A DNA stretch of 64,000 nt from Streptomyces filamentosus (GTDB lineage: Bacteria; Actinomycetota; Actinomycetes; Streptomycetales; Streptomycetaceae), in contig NZ_BNBE01000001.1 of assembly GCF_014654895.1 (NCBI RefSeq), positions 3,990,501 through 4,054,500 of the forward strand, written 5' to 3'. The number at the start of each line of letters is the position of its first letter. The first letter of the stretch is position 1. Under the pieces are notes generated by a model. That model made no database searches. It was not told the origin of the DNA and worked only from the letters and a program-made list of their open reading frames with translations. Both the position numbers and the translations under genes were made by a program. This document shows, piece by piece, positions 46,307 through 53,094 of this stretch.

Positions 46307-46544
46307 CACGCGTCGGGCAGGTGAGCCGCAACCCTCGCCGACCGCCGCCGGACGGGCAAAGCCCCCCACGGTCTTCACCACGTCACCTCGGTCCTGAAGG
46401 TTTCCTGTCCGACCCGCACAGCATTTCCGTTGGGCCCTGTTCGCCGCGATGCTTTTCAACTGTGGCTGAAACACCCTGGTAACGTGCAGTGATGGTGTGC
46501 ATACTCGATCACGGGGTGGTTGCGAGTGCACAGGTGGGGACTTC

Positions 46545-47567
46545 ATGCTTCGTATTCATTTCACCGCGGACGATCTGGCGGGGGTGCGGATCGCCCCTCG
46601 TCCTGACGTCCTGTGGGAAACGATTCTCAGCTTTCACCGTTTAAGGGACCGGCGCGGCCCGGTGGTGTTCGGGGGATGGCGTACGGAAACGAGGGCGCGG
46701 CTCGGCGGGGAGACCCGGCTGCTCGCCGCCCTCGTGCCCAGCCGGGGTTATTTCCCCGACTTCCTCACCCCGCCGGAGGGCCTCGCCGGGCTCGACGAGG
46801 GGCTGCGGGCGGTCCGCGGCACCTCCGCGGGCCGGCTCCGCTCGGAGCTCTCCCTGCTGGCCGCCGACCGGAGCGGCGGCCGGACCGTGCCGCACTCGCT
46901 GCGGGCCCTCGCCGACGGCGGCCCGGAGCCCTTCGACCGGTTGATGGGGGCGCTGCGCAGCTACCACCGGGCGGCGGTGGAGCCGTACTGGCCGCACGTG
47001 CGGGCGCAGGTCGAGGCCGACCGGGCCCGCCGGGGCCGGGCCGTCCTGGACGGCGGGGCGGAGGAGCTGCTCGGTTCGCTGCCGCCCGCGCTGACCTGGC
47101 GGGCGCCGGTCCTGGAGGCCGCCTATCCGGTGGACCGGGACGTGCACCTGGACGGGCGGGGCCTGCTGCTCCAGCCCTCGTACTTCTGCCGGGGCACCCC
47201 GGTGATGCTGCGCGACCCGGCGCTGCCGCCGGTGCTGGTCTACCCGGTGGCGCACGGCGGGGCGCCGGCCGTGCGGGCGCCGGGCGCGGGTCCGCTGGCC
47301 AAGCTGGTCGGCCACACGCGCGCGGAGGTGCTGCGGGCGATAGGCGACGGGGCGACGACGGGCGAGCTGGCCCGCCGGGCCGGGGTCTCGGCGGCCTCCG
47401 CGAGCCAGCACGCGGGCGTGCTGCGGGACGCCGGGCTCATCGCCACCCTCCGGCACGGGAACGCGGTGCTGCACACGCTGACGCCGCTGGGCGCCGCCCT
47501 CCTCGGCGGCGGCACCCAGCGGCGCGAGGAGCGCTGTTACGCGCGGAACGGGCCGGTCACCTCGTAG
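46545..47567 (+). CDS. Winged-helix regulator, DUF5937/ArsR-like
   Basis: The 340-residue protein begins LRIHFTADDLAGVRIAPRPDVLWETILS (two parts), the typical N-terminal domain (DUF5937-like), and ends with an ArsR-type winged helix: GHTRAEVLRAIGDGATTGELARRAGVSAASASQHAGVLRDAGLI (consecutive helices, ~residues 262-306). Such regulators often sense small molecules or stress. GGGGA lies 4 bases before the ATG. The upstream region has several T/A-rich patches that could hold its promoter. The 3' end overlaps the convergent PhoX-like gene by 31 bases. Confidence 0.82.
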   Translation: MLRIHFTADDLAGVRIAPRPDVLWETILSFHRLRDRRGPVVFGGWRTETRARLGGETRLLAALVPSRGYFPDFLTPPEGLAGLDEGLRAVRGTSAGRLRSELSLLAADRSGGRTVPHSLRALADGGPEPFDRLMGALRSYHRAAVEPYWPHVRAQVEADRARRGRAVLDGGAEELLGSLPPALTWRAPVLEAAYPVDRDVHLDGRGLLLQPSYFCRGTPVMLRDPALPPVLVYPVAHGGAPAVRAPGAGPLAKLVGHTRAEVLRAIGDGATTGELARRAGVSAASASQHAGVLRDAGLIATLRHGNAVLHTLTPLGAALLGGGTQRREERCYARNGPVTS

Positions 47568-48697
47568 GTGATGCCGCCCGAGGAGCTGCCCGACGTGCCG
47601 CGCTGGCTGGAGAAGTACAGCCGCGTGCCGTCGGGGGAGAAGGCCGGTCCGGTGATCTCGGAGCCGGACTGGCCGGTGATCCGCAGGAAGGGCGCGACGG
47701 TGTCGTCCGGCGTGATCAGGCAGATCTCCATGTTGCCGCCGTCCTCGGCGACGTACAGGTCGCCGGAGGAGGCGCCGGTGACGTTGTCCACGCCGGTGAG
47801 CGGGGCGGCGCCGCCGGGCACCAGCGAGTCGTCGTAGGCGAGCTCGTAGGTGTTGTTCGTGAGGTTCAGCTGCCAGAGGCGGTTGTCGCCCTTGGTGGTG
47901 AACCAGACCTTGTCGTCGGCGTAGTGGCAGCCCTCGCCGCCGCTGAACTTCTTCGCGCCGGAGACCTGGGTGCGGGTGGTGGTGGGGGAGCCGTCCGGGT
48001 CCGGCACGTTCTGCCAGGTGAAGGAGCCGGAGGTGGCGGTGCCCGCCTTGAGGACCTGGAGGGTGCCGGAGGCGAGGCTGCCCCAGGTGGTGGGGACGAA
48101 GCGGTAGAAGCAGCCGTCCGTCTCGTCCTCGGTCAGGTAGACGACCTTGCGGACCGGGTCGGCGGCGGCGGCCTCGTGCTTGAAGCGGCCCATGGCGTCC
48201 CGGCGGACGGCGGCGTTCACGCCGTACGGGTCGGTCTCGTAGACGTAGCCGAGGCTGACCTCCTCGCAGGAGAGCCAGGTGTTCCAGGGGGTCTTGCCGC
48301 CGGCGCAGTTCTGCCGGGTGTTCGCCAGGACGCGGTACGCGCCGGTGACGGCGCCGGCCGAGGAGAACCGGACCGCGCTCGCGCCGCCGCTCGGGTTGAT
48401 CTCCGAGTTGGAGACGTAGATCCAGCCCGTGCCGTCGGCGAAGCAGGCGCCGCCGTCGGGGGCGTTGTGCCAGGTGTACGAGGTGCCGGGGACGGTCTGT
48501 CCCGAGCGGGCGATGACCCGGCTGGTGAACCCGGCCGGCAGCATGATCCCGTTGGCGTCGGCCGAGCCGAGCGCCCCGTAGGGGCCCGCGCCGGGCTGGG
48601 CGGGGGCCGCGTAGGCCGCGCCCCGCATCAGGCTGCCGCCGAAGGCCGCCGCCGACGTGCCGATGACCGCTCCACGCAGGAATCCGCGTCGCTCCAC
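47537..48697 (-). CDS. PhoX/DUF839-family secreted protein (Tat)
   Basis: The 386-residue protein has a twin-arginine signal (ERRGFLRGAVIGTSAAAFGG, Ala-rich to ~35). The mature region is a beta-propeller of the DUF839/PhoX type: SGQTVPGTSYTWHNAPDGG, WNTWLSCEEV (~residues 135-144), VVYLTEDETDGCFYRFVP (~180-197), GCHYADDKVWFTTKGDNRLW (~248-267) and FSPDGTRLYFSSQ (~350-362). PhoX proteins are Ca/Fe-dependent alkaline phosphatases, but this is a short member and activity is uncertain. No convincing PHO box was found upstream. Confidence 0.85.
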   Translation of the reverse strand: MERRGFLRGAVIGTSAAAFGGSLMRGAAYAAPAQPGAGPYGALGSADANGIMLPAGFTSRVIARSGQTVPGTSYTWHNAPDGGACFADGTGWIYVSNSEINPSGGASAVRFSSAGAVTGAYRVLANTRQNCAGGKTPWNTWLSCEEVSLGYVYETDPYGVNAAVRRDAMGRFKHEAAAADPVRKVVYLTEDETDGCFYRFVPTTWGSLASGTLQVLKAGTATSGSFTWQNVPDPDGSPTTTRTQVSGAKKFSGGEGCHYADDKVWFTTKGDNRLWQLNLTNNTYELAYDDSLVPGGAAPLTGVDNVTGASSGDLYVAEDGGNMEICLITPDDTVAPFLRITGQSGSEITGPAFSPDGTRLYFSSQRGTSGSSSGGITYEVTGPFRA

Positions 48698-48912
48698 GTG
48701 TCTTCTCCAGGGGTGTGGTGACCGCCCGCCGCACGGTCGGCGGCGGGACCGCGCGGGGTATGAACCTAGGAGCCGGTAGTTGACTGTGCATCAACAAACG
48801 GTGACGGGAAGGGGGCGGATGCGGGGCGGGGGAGTCGGAGGCGGGGCGGTGCCGGAGGCGAGGGACAGGGGCGGGTGCCGGTGCCGGGGAGCGGGGCGTT
48901 AGGTTGCGGGCC

Positions 48913-50034
48913 ATGGACGTCGGGGCGCGGTTGATCGGATCGGTACGGCTGCCGGGGGCGGTGGCCCTCGTGGAGGGGCCGCCCCACGGCGCCCCGGCCG
49001 GGCGGCTCGCGCTGCGGCGCGGCGACCGCCTGGAGGTGTACGGGGTGGCGGCGCTCTTCGCGGACGCGCCGGGCCCCGAGGCGGGCCTCCCGCGCCTTGA
49101 GGCGGGCGCGCCGGCCTCCGAGGCGGGCCTCCCGCGCCCCGAGGCGGTCTTCCCCGCCCCCTGGCCCGGCTGGGACCGGGGCGTCGACGCGGTCGCGCCG
49201 GACGGGAGCTTCGCCGTCTTCTCGGGGCAGCGGGCCGTCCGGGCGGTCGCGGCCGGCGGACGCGTCCTCTGGGAGCACCGGCACGGCTGCTGGGGCCCGG
49301 TGGTCGGCCACCCGCACACCGGCGACGAGCAGGAGGTCTGCGCGGGGCTGGAGCACGGCTCGGTGCACGTCTCCGCCGACGGGCGGACCGTCCGGGCCCA
49401 CGTCGTCGACGCGGACGGGACCGAGCAGTGGGTGGTGCTGGACGCCCGGGACGGGCGGGAGACCGCCCGGACCCCGCTGGAGGACAGCGCGGCCTCCGGC
49501 TCGCACCAGTTCTCGCTGCCGGGCGACGGGACCGTGCTGCTCTGCATCGGCATGGGGCAGGACGGCGTCCTGCTCTACGGAGCGGGCGGAGCGGGCGAGA
49601 AGGACGGAGAGGCCGGGGAGGCGGTGTCCGGCGTACGGGACCTGGGGGAGGACCTCGACCGGATCCTGCTCGACGTCCACCCCGACCGGCCCGTCTACCT
49701 GACCGTCGAGCACTCCTGCGACGACCTCCGGTTGCACGCCCCGGACGGCACCGTCCTCGCCGGGCGGGACGCCTCCGAGCTGGGCGAGGACCGGTGCTGG
49801 GACTACGCGGCGGGGTTCGTCGACGCGGACACGGTCGTGGCCGCCGCCGAGAACGGCGAGGAGGAGGACGGACCCGGGCACTGGCTCCTCGACGCGCACT
49901 CCCTCGCGATCCTCGGCCCCGTCGCCTACCCGCACCCCGCCACCGGCTGCGTCCGGGCCCTCGGCGACGGCACCTGGCTCACCCACGACCGGGACACGGA
50001 CACCCTGAGCCGCTGGGGCCGGGCGGAGGGCTGA
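48913..50034 (+). CDS. Hypothetical beta-propeller-like protein
   Basis: A 373-residue cytoplasmic-looking protein. Repeated strand patterns with W/D-G turns (DGSFAVFSGQRAVRAVAAGGRVLWEHRH, DGRTVRAHVVDADGTEQWVVLDARDG, HAPDGTVLAGRDASELGEDRCWDYAAGF as successive blades) suggest a WD40/PQQ-like propeller. Residues ~55-82 contain a recent-looking internal duplication (EAGLPRLEAGAPASEAGLPR) from a GC-rich 19-base repeat. TAGGTT (48900-48905) ends 7 bases before ATG, indicating a leaderless transcript. Function unknown. Confidence 0.75.
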   Translation: MDVGARLIGSVRLPGAVALVEGPPHGAPAGRLALRRGDRLEVYGVAALFADAPGPEAGLPRLEAGAPASEAGLPRPEAVFPAPWPGWDRGVDAVAPDGSFAVFSGQRAVRAVAAGGRVLWEHRHGCWGPVVGHPHTGDEQEVCAGLEHGSVHVSADGRTVRAHVVDADGTEQWVVLDARDGRETARTPLEDSAASGSHQFSLPGDGTVLLCIGMGQDGVLLYGAGGAGEKDGEAGEAVSGVRDLGEDLDRILLDVHPDRPVYLTVEHSCDDLRLHAPDGTVLAGRDASELGEDRCWDYAAGFVDADTVVAAAENGEEEDGPGHWLLDAHSLAILGPVAYPHPATGCVRALGDGTWLTHDRDTDTLSRWGRAEG

Positions 50035-50090
50035 GCGGACGGGACCTTCGGCACTGGGGACGGAGGGGGACGGCCCGGCAGACTGGACGC

Positions 50091-50558
50091 ATGCGCGAGA
50101 CCCGGGAGCCCACCGACATCGGCGGCCGCGACGACCTCGACGTGCTGCTGCGCCGCTTCTACACCGCGGCCTTCGCCGACCCCCTCATCGGTCCCTTCTT
50201 CACCGAGGTCGCCGGCACGGACCTGGAGGTCCACCTGCCGCGCATCGCCGACTTCTGGGAGCGCGCCCTCTTCCGTACCGCCGCGTACGGGCGGGACGCC
50301 TTCGCCCCGCACGCCGCCCTGCACTCCGCCCGGCCGCTCGCCCCCGCCCACTTCGGCCGCTGGGTGCAGCTCTGGCACGCGGCCGTCGACGGGCTCCACC
50401 GGGGCCCGCTCGCGGACCGGGCGAAGGCGATGGGGGAGCGGATCTCCGTCTCGATGATGAAGCGGCTCGGCGGCCCGGGTGCGGCGGCCGAGGCGGCCTC
50501 CGGCGGGACGGGCGGTTTCGTCCCGCTGGCCGCCCTCGCCCTGCGGACCGCGGCCTGA
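50091..50558 (+). CDS. Group III truncated hemoglobin
   Basis: Single-domain 2/2 globin of 155 residues. LLRRFYTAAFADPLIGPFF (B helix with Phe-Tyr), LEVHLPRIADFWERALF (E helix), and PLAPAHFGRWVQLWHAAVDGL, where the proximal His lies in AHFGRW, match the trHbIII class. A non-globin tail of ~30 residues follows. Likely binds O2/NO; physiological role unknown. CAGACT ends 6 bases before ATG. Confidence 0.88.
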   Translation: MRETREPTDIGGRDDLDVLLRRFYTAAFADPLIGPFFTEVAGTDLEVHLPRIADFWERALFRTAAYGRDAFAPHAALHSARPLAPAHFGRWVQLWHAAVDGLHRGPLADRAKAMGERISVSMMKRLGGPGAAAEAASGGTGGFVPLAALALRTAA

Positions 50559-50665
50559 GCGAGAAGAATTCTCCGGCGGAGCGATGAGTTCGGGCCGGCC
50601 GGGCCGTCTTACCTCTCGACAGCACCGCTCGACGGCATCGCACGACGGAGAAGAGAGAACACGTC

Positions 50666-51079
50666 ATGGCCCCGCAGATGATCTTCGTGAACCTGCCCGT
50701 GAAGGACCTCGGCGTCAGCAGGACCTTCTACGAGAAGCTCGGGTACACGATCAACCCGCAGTTCAGCGACGACAGCACGGCCTGTGTGGTGATCAGCGAC
50801 ACCATCTTCGTCATGCTGCTCACCGAGGAGAAGTTCCTCTCCTTCACCGCCCCCGGCAAGGCGGTCGCCGACGCCTCCGCCACCACCCAGGTGCTGCTCT
50901 CCCTGAACGCCGAGAGCCGCGAGCAGGCCGACGAACTGGCCGACCGGGCCCTCGCGTCGGGCGGCGGCCCGGCGAAGGAGCCGCTGGACATGGGCTTCAT
51001 GTACGGCCGTTCCTTCGCCGACCCGGACGGGCACCACTGGGAGGTCTTCTGGATGGACCCGGCCGCGATGGAGGGCTGA
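50666..51079 (+). CDS. VOC-superfamily glyoxalase-like protein
   Basis: The 137-residue protein has two beta-alpha-beta-beta-beta modules: MIFVNLPVKDLGVSRTFYEKLGYTI and GRSFADPDGHHWEVFWMDP, the latter with the final metal-ligand Glu position. This is the extradiol-dioxygenase/bleomycin-resistance fold, and the first part resembles PhnB-like lactoylglutathione lyase relatives. Substrate unknown. GAAGAGAG precedes the ATG. Confidence 0.85.
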   Translation: MAPQMIFVNLPVKDLGVSRTFYEKLGYTINPQFSDDSTACVVISDTIFVMLLTEEKFLSFTAPGKAVADASATTQVLLSLNAESREQADELADRALASGGGPAKEPLDMGFMYGRSFADPDGHHWEVFWMDPAAMEG

Positions 51080-51112
51080 GCGCCCTCCGCCCGCGCTCCC
51101 GCCCCGGGGCGC

Positions 51113-51874
51113 TCAGGCGGAGACGCCGCCGTCGACCACCAGGTCGGTGCCGACGGTGGAGCCCGCCGCGTCCGACGCGAGGTGCAGCACCGCCGCCGCG
51201 ACCTCGGCGGCCGAGGTGATCCGGCCCAGCGGCGACTGCTCCTTCATCCGGACCTCCCGCTCGGCCTCCGTCTCGCCGGGCAGCAGCGACATGGCGGACT
51301 CGGCGGCGCCGGGGCTGACCGCGTTGATGCGGACCCCGTCGCCGATGTGGTCGCGGGCCGCGGCGCGGGTCAGCGCGGAGACGGCCGCCTTGGACACCTG
51401 GTAGCCGAAGACGCCGGGGATCCGGACGTGCGCGCCCAGGTTGGACGAGATGTTGACGATCGCGCCGCCGCCGTGCGCCCGCATGTGGGCGACCTCGGCC
51501 TGGAGGGCGTTCAGGACGCCGGTGACGTTGGTGTCGAGGAGGGCCCGCCAGTCGTCGAGGGGGAAGTCGGCGGCGCTGTGGCCGCCCCGGAAGATCCCCG
51601 CGTTGTTCACGGCGACGTCGAGCCCGCCGTACGCCTCGACCGCGCTCCGGACCAGGGCGCGGGTGGACCCGGGGTCGGTGACGTCGGCGGTGACGGCGGT
51701 CGCGGTACCGCCTTCGGCCTCGATCAGGGCCACGGTCTCGCCGAGGGCCCCGGCGGTGCGGCCGGCGGCCACCACCTTCGCGCCCTCGGCGGCGAAGGCG
51801 CGGGCGATCTCCCGGCCGAGGCCGGAGCCGGCCCCGGTGACGAGGACGACGCGGCCGGTGAAGCGTGCGGACAT
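51113..51874 (-). CDS. Short-chain dehydrogenase/reductase
   Basis: Classical SDR of 253 residues: cofactor motif VTGAGSGLGREIA (~residues 13-25), NNAGIF (~90-95), catalytic Ser in VNISSNLG (~140), and Y-x3-K in GYQVSKAAVSAL (~157-168). The Arg at TAGRT suggests NADP preference, weakly. GGGGAG lies 5 bases before ATG. It follows a small ORF in a unit whose promoter carries a TetR-type operator also present upstream of the nearby tetR gene. Confidence 0.92.
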   Translation of the reverse strand: MSARFTGRVVLVTGAGSGLGREIARAFAAEGAKVVAAGRTAGALGETVALIEAEGGTATAVTADVTDPGSTRALVRSAVEAYGGLDVAVNNAGIFRGGHSAADFPLDDWRALLDTNVTGVLNALQAEVAHMRAHGGGAIVNISSNLGAHVRIPGVFGYQVSKAAVSALTRAAARDHIGDGVRINAVSPGAAESAMSLLPGETEAEREVRMKEQSPLGRITSAAEVAAAVLHLASDAAGSTVGTDLVVDGGVSA

Positions 51875-51897
51875 GGGAACTCCCCTGTGGTCGTGGG

Positions 51898-52041
51898 TCA
51901 CTTGACGGGTCGTCCGCCGAGCGGCGGCAGCCCGGCGAAGGCGGGGCCGCGGGCGGCGCCGAGGAGGATCGGCGCGCTCGAGCCGGCGCCGGGTCCGGCC
52001 CCGGGCTCCGTGGCCGTGGTGGTGTGCGCGGGTGTCGTCAT
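51898..52041 (-). CDS. Small ORF upstream of the SDR gene
   Basis: A 47-codon ORF (MTTPAHTTTATEPGAGPGAG ... RPVK) with a CGGGGGG ribosome site four bases before ATG and mostly G/C third positions. It ends 23 bases before the SDR start and lies directly behind the TetR-type operator. It is low-complexity (Ala/Gly/Pro/Thr) with no known domain; it may be a small protein or a leader. Confidence 0.4.
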   Translation of the reverse strand: MTTPAHTTTATEPGAGPGAGSSAPILLGAARGPAFAGLPPLGGRPVK

Positions 52042-52062
52042 GCCGCCCCCCGATGTTCTGTA

Positions 52063-52082
52063 CTTGACCGTACATTCCAGAA
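52063..52082. promoter_or_regulatory. TetR-type operator upstream of SDR unit
   Basis: On the minus strand the sequence is TTCTGGAATGTACGGTCAAG. It agrees at 18 of 20 positions with the copy at 52736-52755 beside the tetR gene. Spaced 21 bases before the small ORF start. Confidence 0.7.
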
Positions 52083-52132
52083 TCGAGCCCGGAAGAAGGC
52101 GCCCGCAGGGGGCGCCCGTCCCTGGCGGCCGC

Positions 52133-52717
52133 TCAGTCCAGCAGCCGCAGGGCCTCCTCCGCCGCGTCCCGCACCCTGGCCGGGTCCGTGGACGCCTTGC
52201 CGACCACCCGGACGCCCTGGAGCAGGACCAGGAGCATCCGGGAGAGGGTGCGCGGATCGCGGCCCTCCGGCAGCTCCCCCTGGGCGCGGGCCCGGGTGAG
52301 CGCCGCGTACAGCAGGGTCTCGACCTGCTCCCAGCTCAGCTCGACCCGACGGGCCACCGCCGGGTCGTGCGGGCCCAGTTCGGCGGCCGAGTTGGTGACG
52401 AAGCAGCCGGTCAGCCGCTCGCCCTCCGCCGTCGCCTCGGCGGCGAAGCGGCGGACGACGGCCCGCACGGCCGGCAGTGCGGGGCCCGGCGCGGACAGCT
52501 CCTCGACGAGTCGGGGGTCCCGGGTCTCCAGGTAGCGGTCCAGCGCCCTCAGGTACAGCTCGCGCTTGTTGCCGAAGGTCGCGTAGATGCTGGCCCGGCC
52601 GATGCCGAGGTGCTCCACGAGGTCCGCCATCGACGTCGCCTCGTAGCCGCGCGCCCAGAACAGGTCGAGCGCCGCCCGGAGCGCGGCCTCGGGGTCGAAT
52701 TCCTTGGTCCTGGCCAC
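52133..52717 (-). CDS. TetR/AcrR-family repressor
   Basis: The 194-residue protein has the TetR N-terminal HTH: EAALRAALDLFWARGYEATSMADLVEHLGIGRASIYATFGNKREL (successive helices, residues ~10-54) and a C-terminal ligand domain of the YezE/AefR-like type (TGCFVTNSAAELGPHDPAV). GTG start. A 20-base operator copy lies 18 bases upstream, and another controls the SDR unit downstream, so it probably represses itself and the SDR. Confidence 0.93.
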   Translation of the reverse strand: MARTKEFDPEAALRAALDLFWARGYEATSMADLVEHLGIGRASIYATFGNKRELYLRALDRYLETRDPRLVEELSAPGPALPAVRAVVRRFAAEATAEGERLTGCFVTNSAAELGPHDPAVARRVELSWEQVETLLYAALTRARAQGELPEGRDPRTLSRMLLVLLQGVRVVGKASTDPARVRDAAEEALRLLD

Positions 52718-52735
52718 GCGTTGGACCCTACGTCT

Positions 52736-52755
52736 TTCTGGAACGAACGGTCAAG
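52736..52755. promoter_or_regulatory. TetR-type operator upstream of tetR gene
   Basis: TTCTGGAACGAACGGTCAAG fills the 38-base gap between the nirD stop and the tetR start. The central GAACGAACGGTC is an imperfect palindrome. The element matches the one before the SDR unit at 18 of 20 positions. Confidence 0.7.
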
Positions 52756-53094
52756 CTAGATGGTGCGCACCGGATACACCGCCACCGTCACCCCGTCGTC
52801 GTCCAGGCACCGCCCCGTCTCCAGGTCGAAGCGCTGCTTCAGGAGCGGCGAGGCCACGAACGTACGCCCGTCCGCCGTGCCGATCAGCCCCCGGGACAGC
52901 ACCTGAGCGCCGGTGAACGGGTCGCGGTTGTCGATCGCGTACGCGCGGCCCGCCCGGTCCCGGAAGACCGCTGCCTGCCGGCCGTCCGGCAGCAGTGCCG
53001 CCAGGCCCCGGCCCGGGGTCAGCCGGGCCTCCTCGCAGACCGTCATCCAGGAGTTGGGGGCCGGGGAGAGTTCGAGCGTCGTCGGTGTCGTCAT
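52756..53094 (-). CDS. nirD: Nitrite reductase small subunit NirD
   Basis: Rieske-fold subunit of assimilatory NADH-nitrite reductase, 112 residues. It has WMTVCEEARLTPGRGLAALL, AYAIDNRDPFTGAQVLSRGLIG and PLLKQRFDLETGRCLDDD, the NirD pattern. As in the family, the CxH/CxxH cluster ligands of true Rieske proteins are missing. The ATG overlaps the nirB stop (ATGA), so NirB and NirD are coupled. Confidence 0.95.
   Translation of the reverse strand: MTTPTTLELSPAPNSWMTVCEEARLTPGRGLAALLPDGRQAAVFRDRAGRAYAIDNRDPFTGAQVLSRGLIGTADGRTFVASPLLKQRFDLETGRCLDDDGVTVAVYPVRTI

Noticed and set aside
46195..46397. Open frame (VRIELLEIERLCLRAF...) after the ppdK terminator.
   Set aside because: It contains a TTA codon, lacks the G/C third-position bias of real genes here, and spans an intrinsic terminator.
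46017..46544. Possible tRNA or riboswitch in the post-ppdK spacer.
   Set aside because: No cloverleaf, T-loop consensus or known riboswitch core could be assembled; only terminator stems are clear.
48698..48912. PHO box search upstream of the PhoX-like gene.
   Set aside because: No pair of GTTCACC-like direct repeats with 11-base periodicity was found, so phosphate control is not supported.
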